Counted from the stretch's first letter, positions 1 through 6,768 are shown. The stretch: 9,384 nt of DNA from JACCXJ01 sp052387115 (GCA_052387115.1 JBQTJM010000270.1:1-9384); one strand, 5' to 3'. The notes: generated by a model not told the origin, from the sequence alone. Numbers and translations are program-made.

Positions 1-1
1 G

Positions 2-406
2 GACGCCTGGCAGGGCCTGTCAACCCAGGAGCTGGGGGCGATCGCCTGGCGCATTCCGGCGCTATGCGCGCAGATCGACGCCCAATGCGCGGATCCGACG
101 CCGCTCGCCGAGTACGCCCGGATCGACGCACCGGTATGGCTCCTGACCGGGGCCCGCACGCGCGCCGCCACCGAGTTAATCGCTCACTTACTCGCGGGCA
201 CCTTGCCTCGCGCCGAGTGGCGCCGGATCGATGGCGCCGATCGGATGGGCCCGGTCTCGCGCCCCGAGGCCCTCGACCGCGAGATCGAGGCGTTCCTCGC
301 GCAACAGCAAGCGAGCTGGCACCGCGATCCGGAGCCGACGGCGGCGTTCGGGCGGCCGATATTCCGGTATCAGGGTCACGCACCGGAACGCGCCGAGGCG
401 GCATGA
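2..406 (+). CDS. Alpha/beta hydrolase, C-terminal part (5' end outside window)
   Basis: The frame is open from base 2 to a TGA at 404-406, so about 134 C-terminal residues are visible and the start lies outside the window. The stretch APVWLLTG followed about 35 residues later by GADRMGPVSRPEAL and a final helix DREIEAFLAQ is the usual end of an alpha/beta hydrolase: the late beta strand, the loop that normally carries the catalytic histidine, and the last helix. In most relatives that loop reads G-x-x-H-M-G-P; here the histidine position is arginine (codon CGG, about 242-244). The nucleophile and acid residues would lie upstream. The protein may therefore be a hydrolase with altered catalysis or a non-catalytic member. 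The substrate cannot be told. The next gene starts 58 bases downstream with its own ribosome binding site. Confidence 0.75.
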   Translation, partial: DAWQGLSTQELGAIAWRIPALCAQIDAQCADPTPLAEYARIDAPVWLLTGARTRAATELIAHLLAGTLPRAEWRRIDGADRMGPVSRPEALDREIEAFLAQQQASWHRDPEPTAAFGRPIFRYQGHAPERAEAA

Positions 407-464
407 ATGGCGCGGGCACGCGCCCTACGCTTGCGTTATTGGAGTGAATTTAGGAGTAAGCAAC

Positions 465-1187
465 ATGAGTACGACAAATCCTTTCATGGCTATCGCCGCG
501 GTTTCCTTCGCAGCTTTCGGCAGCAGTGCTTATACGGGCTCAGACTCGAAAGTGATGGCAGGCACTGCGTGTCAGTTTACGGACCCCGAGGCGCCGCTAT
601 CGGTGCGCCTGGTGGCCGAGGCGGGACCGATGACCCTCTCGGAGCGCACGCCGGCGCGACGGGTTCTACGGCTGCTTGCTCCACTTGCCCTCTTCGCGTG
701 TCTCCTGGCCGCACCCATCGACGCGCTCGTGCCGGCGGTCTCGGCTTATTCGGGCGACGACGACCATGCGCGCGGTCGTGTCAGCGGCCGGCGGCTCTTC
801 GAGCGAGAGACCTTCGGTGGGAACGGCCGAACGTGCCTCACGTGCCACGGCCGCGAGACCGGAACGGTATCACCCGCCGATGCGCAGGAACGATTCCTGG
901 CCGATCCCGCCGATCCGCTGTTTCGCGGGGACGGCAGCGACGATGGAAAGGGCAACGGCGTGACACGGATGCTTGCCGATGCCACTGTCCTGATGAACAT
1001 CCCGCTGGCTCCGAACGTCAGCCTCGCCCACGATCCAAAGGCCCGGACCGTCGTCCTGCCTCGGGGCATTCCGACGATGCTCAACACGCCCGCTCTCGAC
1101 CCGGTCCTCATGTACGACGGGCGTCAACCGGACCTTCTGTCCCAGGCGCTCGGCGCCCTAGTCGATCACGCACAAGCGACGCGGTGA
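465..1187 (+). CDS. Truncated di-heme cytochrome c peroxidase/MauG-like protein, N-terminal heme half, with extra upstream exported leader
   Basis: From ATG 465 the frame gives 240 residues; an in-frame ATG at 630 gives 185. The 630 form starts with a clear export signal (hydrophobic core RLLAPLALFACLLAA, cleavage near SA-Y), then GNGRTCLTCHGRETG with one C-x-x-C-H heme site (834-848), then APNVSLAHDPKARTVV and MYDGRQPDLLSQALGALVDHA, as in the N-terminal domain of di-heme peroxidase/MauG proteins. The second heme domain is missing: translation stops just after the region matching the related cytochrome at 3094-4078. ATG 465 has the better ribosome binding site (AGGAG, 453-457), but its first 55 residues form a second, different signal-like segment with a GTACQF motif. 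That part is probably the 5' end of another exported protein fused in frame. Either start is possible; electron-transfer activity is doubtful. Confidence 0.7.
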   Translation: MSTTNPFMAIAAVSFAAFGSSAYTGSDSKVMAGTACQFTDPEAPLSVRLVAEAGPMTLSERTPARRVLRLLAPLALFACLLAAPIDALVPAVSAYSGDDDHARGRVSGRRLFERETFGGNGRTCLTCHGRETGTVSPADAQERFLADPADPLFRGDGSDDGKGNGVTRMLADATVLMNIPLAPNVSLAHDPKARTVVLPRGIPTMLNTPALDPVLMYDGRQPDLLSQALGALVDHAQATR

Positions 1188-1470
1188 GCTTGAGCCCCCG
1201 TTCGCGTGCCGCCCGGCAGCCGCCAGCACTTTGAGGATGTGCGCGTCCAGGGTTTTGGCGCGTGGCGATATACCTTCTCCGACTCGGTGCGGCCGAGCGG
1301 TAGCGAGGGCGCGTGTCCGGTACGGGCGAATTTCCGCAGCGCCCTCGAGCTGAAGAAGCGTCGCGAGTGCTCGAAGTCCACGAGCTTCTCCAGCTCCTTC
1401 CGACCCGGGAGCCCACTTTCGAATCGCGCTCGAAGAAGCTCCGGACCTCGCCAGTGCCGATCGATTAGTT
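1188..1470. other. Spacer without a recognisable gene
   Basis: The cytochrome frame meets a second stop four bases after the first (1191-1193). Frames on both strands stay open here for about 100 codons (for example 1477 down to 1166), but neither the + nor the - translations show a family I recognise, the open frames change character part-way, and I see no convincing ribosome binding site. High GC alone can keep such frames open. It may be decayed coding DNA from an insertion that cut the cytochrome gene. Confidence 0.4.
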
Positions 1471-1711
1471 CCAACATATCGGGACGGTCCCAACATATCG
1501 GGACGCCGATCTCTTACCGCGGGCATTCACTCCCCACGGACCCTTCGAGCCATTACACAATCCGAATAATACAGCGAGTTACCTACGATTTACCTATGAT
1601 CGGTCTTTGTCGCGGCCGCTTGGCTCGGCGGTTGCCATAGGAGGCGCGAATGCCTGCTCTTGTCTACGAAAAGCGGCGTTTAAATGTCCTATACCACCTA
1701 TCCACCTATCT
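1471..1711 (+). repeat. Intergenic repeat family A, copy 1 (longest)
   Basis: The copy opens with two direct repeats of CCAACATATCGGGAC at 1471-1485 and 1490-1504 (19-base period), whose junction forms the palindrome GGGAC-G-GTCCC (1481-1491). About 85 bases later comes the core TACCTATGATCGGTC (1591-1605). CCTATG (1593-1598) can pair with CATAGG (1636-1641) around a GC-rich interior. The shared sequence runs on through AAGCGGCGTTTA to an 8-base tandem CACCTATC (1695-1702, 1703-1710), which sits just upstream of the ribosome binding site of the beta-helix gene. The same series recurs at 6483-6661, and the right part at 4070-4185. It may hold the promoter for the downstream gene, or be the footprint of a small mobile element; I see no transposase in it. 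Confidence 0.75.
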
Positions 1712-1732
1712 ATATCTAAGAGGAAAACGACG

Positions 1733-2431
1733 ATGTACGGCAAGAAACACTTGATCGCAGCCGCGCCGCTGGTATTGAGCCTAGCCGCTTTCACCGAGGA
1801 GGCCCTGGCCGTCACCGACATCACCGCCTGCCGGACCATCAGCACGTCGGGCTCGTTCCGTTTGACTAGGAACCTGAGCGCCAATGGGGACTGCCTGGTG
1901 GTGGCCGCCAATGAAGTTGAAATCGATCTCCGAGGGCACACGATACGCGGCAACGGCACCGGGTTCGGGGTGCGGGACCAGAATTTCGGATTCGCGATCA
2001 CCCTGCGCAACGGCACAATCGCCAACTTTCAAACGGGCGTCAATCTCCCGAGGACCGAGGGTGCCGTGGTCGAACAACTCCGCGTGGTCGAGAGCGGCGG
2101 TTTCGGCATCATGCTGGGCAGCGGCCGGGTGCGGTCCAACGTGGTGTTCGATGTCGGTATCCACGGCATCGTTGGGGCGGGCGTCGTCTCCGACAATTTC
2201 GTGTCTCGAGCTGGCGGGACCGGCATCTTTGTAGGCTTGGGCAGCAGCGTGGTCGGCAACAGCGTGCAGGGTGTCGGACGGGAGGGCGTGTTCGCCTTCT
2301 GCCCATCGCGGGTCACGGACAACGCCTTGAACTCCTTCGACCAGGACAAGACCGATGGGGTGACGAGTGTGGCCATCTCGACCCTCGGCAGCGGTTGCTC
2401 CGTCTCGGGCAATGCCAGTGCCAGTTTGTGA
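1733..2431 (+). CDS. Secreted right-handed beta-helix protein
   Basis: This 232-residue protein starts at ATG 1733, preceded by an AGAGGAAAA ribosome binding site. Residues 1-26 are an export signal (MYGKK, hydrophobic stretch, cleavage after ALA). The mature part begins with a paired-cysteine segment (TACRTI ... NGDCLVV) and VEIDLRGHTIRGNGTGFGV, followed by short repeated units rich in V, G, N and S (SNVVFDVGIHGIVG, DNFVSRAGGTGIFVG, GNSVQGVGREGVFA). Such units are typical of right-handed parallel beta-helix proteins of the pectate-lyase-like/NosD type. Cysteines near the end (FCPSR, GSGCSV) may form a closing disulfide. No catalytic residues of a sugar lyase are evident, so binding, adhesion or carbohydrate processing outside the cytoplasm are all possible. 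Repeat A copy 1 lies directly upstream; the DUF3574 gene follows after 161 bases. Confidence 0.75.
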   Translation: MYGKKHLIAAAPLVLSLAAFTEEALAVTDITACRTISTSGSFRLTRNLSANGDCLVVAANEVEIDLRGHTIRGNGTGFGVRDQNFGFAITLRNGTIANFQTGVNLPRTEGAVVEQLRVVESGGFGIMLGSGRVRSNVVFDVGIHGIVGAGVVSDNFVSRAGGTGIFVGLGSSVVGNSVQGVGREGVFAFCPSRVTDNALNSFDQDKTDGVTSVAISTLGSGCSVSGNASASL

Positions 2432-2592
2432 CCGCACGGACGGCGTCCAAGACGTCTCGTGATCCAGCGTTGCTGCCAGCGGAGGAACCATGATGAAACC
2501 TTGAGCCTTCTCATTCTTGATACGTAGCGCCCTTATCATGGGGCCCTGCCTTGTTTCTTGATCACTGTAACGACACTTGTGGGGAGTCCGTC

Positions 2593-3060
2593 ATGAATCC
2601 AATACGTCATATCATCGTAAGCATCGCTTTGGCCACCGGGCTGGTCGCGAACGCGGCTTGGGCGCTGGACACCTCCGCTCACCACGCCGGGCCAAGGTTC
2701 TTTAACGAACAGCGGTTCTGTAAGCATCGGCTTCATGGGGAGCTTTTCTCCAGGACCGAGTTGTTCTTTGGCTTGTCACGGGCTACCGGTCCGAACATCA
2801 CCGAAGCGGAATTTCAGGACTTCATAGATGACGAGGTGACCCCCCGTTTTCCTGATGGGCTGACCCTGCTGAGCGGCATAGGTCAATTCAGGGACTCGGG
2901 CGGAACCACCGTCCAAGAAGGATCGAAGCTCTTGATATTGCTCTATCCTTTCAACAGGCAGAATAACCTGGCCGTTGAAGAGATCCGCACGGAGTATAAG
3001 GACGAGTTCCAACAACAGTCGGTGCTGCGCGTGGATGAACGATCCTGTGTATCCTTCTAA
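2593..3060 (+). CDS. Secreted DUF3574 family protein
   Basis: This 155-residue protein starts at ATG 2593 with GGGGAG (2581-2586) as ribosome binding site. An export signal covers residues 1-24 (cleavage near AAWA-LD). The mature protein carries the DUF3574 pattern: RTELFFGLS (about residues 54-62), then ITEAEFQDFIDDEVTPRFPDG, then LTLLSGIGQFRDSGG and EGSKLLILLYP, ending in a helix with EIRTEYKDEF and a late VDERSCVSF. The length fits the family, which is made of small exported proteins of unknown function. Two cysteines (C43 and the one near the end) could pair in the periplasm. The stop is 33 bases before the start of the broken cytochrome, so the two may once have been co-transcribed. The gene looks intact. 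Confidence 0.8.
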   Translation: MNPIRHIIVSIALATGLVANAAWALDTSAHHAGPRFFNEQRFCKHRLHGELFSRTELFFGLSRATGPNITEAEFQDFIDDEVTPRFPDGLTLLSGIGQFRDSGGTTVQEGSKLLILLYPFNRQNNLAVEEIRTEYKDEFQQQSVLRVDERSCVSF

Positions 3061-3093
3061 CCGTGCTATCAGTCATTCGGGAGGATGAACGCC

Positions 3094-4078
3094 ATGAAAA
3101 CGCATGTTGTTTCCGTTTTCGCTTTACTTACCTCGATCAATGCGTCTGCTGCCGGGTTGCCGGACCGCAGATGCAACCCTCAGCGAGCACCGCAGAGCGC
3201 GGGAACGAAGACGGCTCAGGCGAAGTCAGACCTGCGTCACACCGTTCAAACGGGTTGGTGTTTGACGGCGCGTTCAAAGACGCGCTGGAGTTTTTCAAGC
3301 CCCACAAGAGCGGCAACGGGCGCTCGTGCGCGACCTGCCACTGGCCGGAAGACAAGTTCGGGCTGACCCCCGCGACGGTCGAGTCACGCTACGAAGCTCT
3401 CCAAGAGCGCCGCAAGACAGATCCCGACGCGGACGATCCGCTGTTTCGTTCGATCGACGCCGACGACTTCGACCAACTACGCTCCGAACGAAAGCGCTGG
3501 TGCGTGTGGTGCTGCCCGTGGCCCCGAATGTGAGGCTCGCCGACGACCCTTCGGCGAGAGCCGTCGCGGTGTGGCGCGCGGTGCCGACCGTCGCCAACGC
3601 CGGCATCACCGCGCCCTACCAGTATGACGGGAGACTGGAGACTCTGGAGGACCAGGCCCTCTCCGCGATGCAGGCTCATTCGGAGGTAGCGAATGATCCC
3701 AAGGAGAAGATCCTCGCCCGGCTCGGCCGGTTCCAGCAACACTTGTTCTCTTCCAAGGGGGTACGAAGACTCGCCAGATCGCTGGCAGCGGGCGCTCCTC
3801 CCGCGGACCCCGATCCTCGGCTTACGGAGCTCGAGCGACAGGGCAAGGCCACGTTCGGGCAGTTCTGCGCCTCGTGCCATGGCGGGCCGACGCAGACCGT
3901 CAACTCCAACGCACTCTTTTTGCCGGTGCCCCAGCGGGGCCCCTTGACGGGCCCGCAAGCGTTCGTCAACATCTTCGTACAGACCCCGCGGCCGCCCGTC
4001 CCCTTCTTCGACGGCGTGCCCTCTGCAGACCTACGGATCGAGCTTGCTCGACGCCTTTCCCGCCCGGTGTACCTATGA
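3094..4078 (+). pseudogene. Di-heme cytochrome c peroxidase/MauG-like pseudogene: two frameshifts and truncated 3' end
   Basis: GGAGG at 3080-3084 fits ATG 3094 (9-base spacing) better than ATG 3085, which it directly touches. Translation opens with an export signal (MKTHVVSVFALLTSINASAA), then must change frame between about 3150 and 3255 to read GLVFDGAFKDALEFF and SGNGRSCATCHWPED with heme site 1 (3327-3341). A second frame change near 3480-3500 is needed to reach ALVRVVLPVAPNVRLADD, YQYDGRLETLEDQAL and FGQFCASCHGGPTQT with heme site 2 (3866-3880). Intact relatives continue for roughly another hundred residues after the PFFDGVPSADLRIEL region. Here the frame ends at once in TGA 4076-4078, inside repeat A copy 3. 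Intact proteins would be periplasmic di-heme oxidases or peroxidases. The first cytochrome (465-1187) is a diverged relative of the N-terminal half. Confidence 0.8.
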
Positions 4079-4185
4079 TCGGTCTTTGTCGCGGGTACTT
4101 GGCTCGGCGCTTGCGCTAGGAATCGCGAATGCCGGCTCTTATTTACTTATTTACGCAAAGCGGCGTTTATATTTTCCCATACCAC
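4070..4185 (+). repeat. Intergenic repeat family A, copy 3 (right part only)
   Basis: From TACCTATGATCGGTC (4070-4084) the sequence follows copy 1 closely (TTTGTCGCGG, CTTGGCTCGGC, TCGCGAATGCC, AAGCGGCGTTTA, CCATACCAC). Compared with copy 1 it has a tandem 8-base TTATTTAC (4139-4146, 4147-4154). The left part with the CCAACATATCGGGAC pair is missing; cytochrome coding sequence runs straight into the core. The stop codon of that pseudogene is supplied by the repeat. Pairing of CCTATG with the partner near 4116-4120 is weaker than in copies 1 and 2. Confidence 0.7.
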
Positions 4186-4200
4186 GTGAATCAGGCTGAA

Positions 4201-4221
4201 GCAGTTCTCTAGACGAACTGC
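4201..4221 (+). promoter_or_regulatory. Perfect 7-bp inverted repeat upstream of the epimerase gene
   Basis: GCAGTTC (4201-4207) and GAACTGC (4215-4221) are perfect inverted copies around a 7-base centre, 46 bases before ATG 4268. No run of T follows, so it is not a standard terminator. It could be an operator or the base of a 5' UTR hairpin. Function is not shown by the sequence. Confidence 0.4.
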
Positions 4222-4267
4222 GCGACCCCCGAGGTGACCCCCACACTAGCGGCAGAGGAGACTAGGT

Positions 4268-5251
4268 ATGAACATTGTTGTACTTGGTGGCCATGGTTTT
4301 TTGGGACAACATGTATGCCGTGCGCTACGCACGAATCCGGAGCACAGGGTGATCGCCCTGTCGAGACAAAATGGGCTCGATCTGAGAGATTTTTCTCGCC
4401 TCGAACAGCGCTTGCGTGACCTCAAACCAGCGGTCATTTTCAACTGTGCAGCGCATGTCGGCGGTGTGCACTATGTGTCTGGCGTGCCAGCGGAGGTGGT
4501 GCATGACAATGTAACCATGGCGTTACATCTCTATCGAGCAGTCGCGAAGCACTGTTCGACGGCCCACATAGTGAACCCTTTGTCCAACTGCAGTTATCCG
4601 GGAGAAAAGCCCCTCTTTATGGAACACGAGTGGCTCAAAGGGGACGTCCATCATTCAGTATATCCCTATGGGCACGCGAAGCGCGCGCTGTACGTCATTG
4701 CCACGTGCTACAAACACCAATATGGAATTCGTTCAACTCACCTTTTGGTGCCGAATGCGTTTGGACCAGGGGACCGGACCGATCCGCGCCTGGTACACGC
4801 CCTCAATGGCATGGTCATCCGCATGCTACAGGCCTGGAACAACAAGGAGCCAGCGTTTGAAGTGTGGGGCTCCGGGCGGCCGATTCGCGAATGGGTATAC
4901 GTCGAAGACGCCGCAGCCATCCTGACAGCCGTGCTCTCCGTCAGCGATGATCTCCACGAACCCATCAATATTGCCCAAAATCACGGCTATGCCATTCAAG
5001 AGTCTGCTGCCATGATTGCGCGCGCCATCCCATACAACGGCATGATCAAACGCAATATGCACTACCAGGATGGTGATCCGCAGAAAATTATGTGTGACGC
5101 AAGGTTTCGCCGTGTTTCCCCCAATTTTCAGTTCACAGATCCCTTTGAAGCCATTTGTAAGACAGTCGAATACTATAAGACTGCGTTATTCAATGGTCTG
5201 GAGGTTAGCACCACCAATCGGCACAATAAATCTTTCGCGACAAGCGCTTGA
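4268..5251 (+). CDS. NAD(P)-dependent epimerase/dehydratase, GDP-L-fucose synthase-like
   Basis: This 327-residue protein starts at ATG 4268 after a GAGGAG site (4256-4261). It is an extended short-chain dehydrogenase: GGHGFLG at residues 7-13 binds the nucleotide, NCAAHVGGVHY (59-69) matches the A-A-x-V-G-G of GDP-L-fucose synthases, SNCSYP (106-111) matches their S-S-C-x-Y-P with the catalytic cysteine at C108, and Y134-G-H-A-K138 is the catalytic Tyr/Lys pair. VPNAFGPGDR and DPRLVHALNG fit the region that carries the family's second acid/base residue, a histidine. REWVYVEDAA is also typical. Expected role: epimerisation and reduction of GDP-4-keto-6-deoxymannose, or a similar nucleotide-sugar step, in the cytoplasm. 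No GDP-mannose dehydratase or glycosyltransferase is adjacent. The gene looks less GC-rich than its neighbours, suggesting transfer. Its last codons overlap repeat B. Confidence 0.82.
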   Translation: MNIVVLGGHGFLGQHVCRALRTNPEHRVIALSRQNGLDLRDFSRLEQRLRDLKPAVIFNCAAHVGGVHYVSGVPAEVVHDNVTMALHLYRAVAKHCSTAHIVNPLSNCSYPGEKPLFMEHEWLKGDVHHSVYPYGHAKRALYVIATCYKHQYGIRSTHLLVPNAFGPGDRTDPRLVHALNGMVIRMLQAWNNKEPAFEVWGSGRPIREWVYVEDAAAILTAVLSVSDDLHEPINIAQNHGYAIQESAAMIARAIPYNGMIKRNMHYQDGDPQKIMCDARFRRVSPNFQFTDPFEAICKTVEYYKTALFNGLEVSTTNRHNKSFATSA

Positions 5252-5329
5252 AGTCTCCAGGCCGCGGTCGTACGGCCTCTGGCACGCGTTTCGCGATAGC
5301 CCGATTGTGACTCCGGACGAGCGGTGGTC
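5221..5329 (+). repeat. Leader-like repeat family B, copy 1, between epimerase and cyclase genes
   Basis: Bases 5241-5329 align without any gap over 89 positions to 8659-8747, and the similarity extends left into an ATAAA-rich stretch. Shared blocks include GCGCTTGAAGT (5244-5254) and CCGGA-GA-CGGTGGTC near the right end. A hairpin with AGGCCG (5259-5264) and CGGCCT (5273-5278) around 8 bases is present. The left edge overlaps the last codons of the epimerase. The right edge lies 37 bases before ATG 5367. It could be a 5' leader, a promoter region or a remnant of coding DNA. Confidence 0.65.
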
Positions 5330-5366
5330 AAGACCTAAGCCTTCAAAACCCCTGAGGAAACGTGAC

Positions 5367-6419
5367 ATGAAAACCTTCTCGACTGTCTTGGTGTGTCAAC
5401 TACTGGTGTCCTCTCTAAACGCATTCGCCGTTGATGACCGGGGTAACACCGCCACTCAAGGTCCTGAAACGTGGCTTCGCGCCGCGCAGTATATGATTCC
5501 AAAACCGAAGTATGTGCACGGACATCTCACGCTGGTCCCGCCAGTCAAAGTCGAAGTGAGTCATCTGATGGATCCGGCGGCACCGCAGTCGCCTTTTGCA
5601 GCGCCTTGGTCCCTCACTCGCAACCCCACGCTCTTCTTCGGTCCGAACGGTCCGACACCCGATTCTAGTCAAGCCATCTTCGGACATGCCGGCAATGGAG
5701 AAACCGTCTGCGGAGACATCGGCGGTCAAGGCACCCAGATGGATGCGCTTGGGCACTTTGGTTTTGTCAACCAGCCAGGCGATACCCCCACGTACTTCGG
5801 CGGTCTCACGCAGAGTGAGGTGGTGGGTCCAACCGGTCTCAATCGTCTCGGCATCGACCACGCGGAACCGATCCTTACATCAGTCGTGATGCTGGATGCA
5901 GCCAAGTATTTGAACAACGGGAATGCGCTCGCGCCGGGCTATGCCGTTACAAAGGTGGACATCGAGCACATCCTCTCTGCCCAGGGACTCACAAATCGCG
6001 GCATCAAAGCGGGTGACGTCGTGTTCATCCACACCGGTTACGGTGCGGCATGGACGAACAGTCCATCCACCTATTACACGCAGGGACCGGGCCTCTCTCA
6101 TGAAGCTGCAGTCTTCCTCGCTGCAAAAAAGATCGTGCTCGTCGGTTTGGACAACCCTTTTACCGACGCCGCCGTGAACGAAGCCGGCGTAGGACCATTC
6201 CCTCCTGTGCCGTCCTGGGAGCATGGAAACAATCCATGGCTTCCGTTCGGAGTACACCACCACAACCTCGCGCAAGCAGGCGTTCACCAGATCCAAAATC
6301 TGAACCTGACCGAAATGGCGCAGAAGAAGATGCACCTCGGTGCGGTGTTCATTCTTCCCATTCGATTTAAGGGTGGATCGGGAAGCCCTGTCCGTCCGGT
6401 CGTGATCGAAAACGACTAA
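5367..6419 (+). CDS. Secreted cyclase-family protein (kynurenine formamidase-like fold) with variant metal motif
   Basis: This 350-residue protein starts at ATG 5367 with TGAGGAAA as ribosome binding site. Residues 1-21 are an export signal (cleavage near AFA-VDD). The fold assignment rests on VEVSHLMDP (about 62-70), GGQGTQMDALGHFGF (119-133), GIKAGDVVFIHTGYGAAW, GPGLSHEAAVFLAAKKIVLVGLDNP and a C-terminal GAVFILPIRF, in the order seen in the PF04199 cyclase family. Standard members use H-x-G-T-H-x-D-x-P-x-H to bind metal. Here the two first histidines are G120 and Q124, while D126 and H130 are kept; similar G-T-Q-x-D variants occur in larger members. It probably acts in the periplasm on an amide or ester bond of unknown substrate. 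Repeat B lies upstream and repeat A copy 2 downstream. It looks intact. Confidence 0.78.
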   Translation: MKTFSTVLVCQLLVSSLNAFAVDDRGNTATQGPETWLRAAQYMIPKPKYVHGHLTLVPPVKVEVSHLMDPAAPQSPFAAPWSLTRNPTLFFGPNGPTPDSSQAIFGHAGNGETVCGDIGGQGTQMDALGHFGFVNQPGDTPTYFGGLTQSEVVGPTGLNRLGIDHAEPILTSVVMLDAAKYLNNGNALAPGYAVTKVDIEHILSAQGLTNRGIKAGDVVFIHTGYGAAWTNSPSTYYTQGPGLSHEAAVFLAAKKIVLVGLDNPFTDAAVNEAGVGPFPPVPSWEHGNNPWLPFGVHHHNLAQAGVHQIQNLNLTEMAQKKMHLGAVFILPIRFKGGSGSPVRPVVIEND

Positions 6420-6482
6420 TGAAGATCAAAATGGGGACAGCGTTGTTGGGTTAGACTCTACGGGCTGGTGCGCTAATGAGTC

Positions 6483-6661
6483 TCAACATATCGGGACCGT
6501 CCCAACATATCGGGACGCCGATCTCCCGCCGGGCGCGGTGTTCACCCCGCAGACCTTTCAATCCTATGATGGACTCTAAATAATACAACGAGTTTACCTA
6601 TGATCGGTCCTGGTCGTGGGCGCTAGGCTCGGCGGTTGCCGTAGGAGTCGCAATGCCGGCG
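6483..6661 (+). repeat. Intergenic repeat family A, copy 2
   Basis: This copy has the paired TCAACATATCGGGAC (6483-6497) and CCAACATATCGGGAC (6502-6516) with the same 19-base period as copy 1 and a palindromic junction GGGAC-C-GTCCC (6493-6503). GCCGATCTC, AATAATACA and GAGTTTACCTATGATCGGTC follow, leading to GGCTCGGCGGTTGCCGTAGGAG. CCTATG (6597-6602) can pair with CGTAGG (6639-6644), with one G-T pair. After ATGCCGGC the similarity ends, and no coding gene follows closely, unlike copies 1 and 3. Confidence 0.75.
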
Positions 6662-6742
6662 CCGACTACGGGATCGCCGGCCGCCGTCGCCGATCAAGCC
6701 TTCCGGTTCATGACCGAGAACATCCGCACCGGGCAAAACTGA

Positions 6743-6768
6743 CGTAGCTCTCGACCGTAGCTCTCGAC
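6743..6768 (+). repeat. Tandem 13-bp duplication
   Basis: CGTAGCTCTCGAC occurs twice head to tail (6743-6755 and 6756-6768) directly after repeat A copy 2. It is a small local duplication; no function is suggested. The surrounding stretch 6662-6815 holds no gene I can support. Confidence 0.7.

Noticed and set aside
1158..1526. Open frames on the - strand opposite the spacer after the first cytochrome
   Set aside because: Two overlapping frames are open but neither has a clear ribosome site or a recognisable motif. They run into repeat A and the cytochrome end; high GC explains open frames.
1591..1711. Repeat A as integron attC sites flanking cassettes
   Set aside because: I could not find the conserved inverse-core/core pair (GTT...AAC type) at the ends, the copies are not at consistent cassette boundaries, and no integrase is present.
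2029..2514. Long - strand frames opposite the beta-helix gene
   Set aside because: They mirror the codon periodicity of the + strand gene, which has a signal peptide, ribosome site and family features.
5259..5278. GC hairpin after the epimerase as an intrinsic terminator
   Set aside because: No run of T follows the stem, and the same hairpin position recurs in repeat B copy 2 where no gene ends upstream.
6653..6742. 29-codon frame starting at the ATGCCGGC of repeat A copy 2 (ends FMTENIRTGQN)
   Set aside because: The start is part of the repeat and the equivalent ATG in the other copies leads nowhere similar. It is too short to support as a gene, though it could be a relic of a longer protein.
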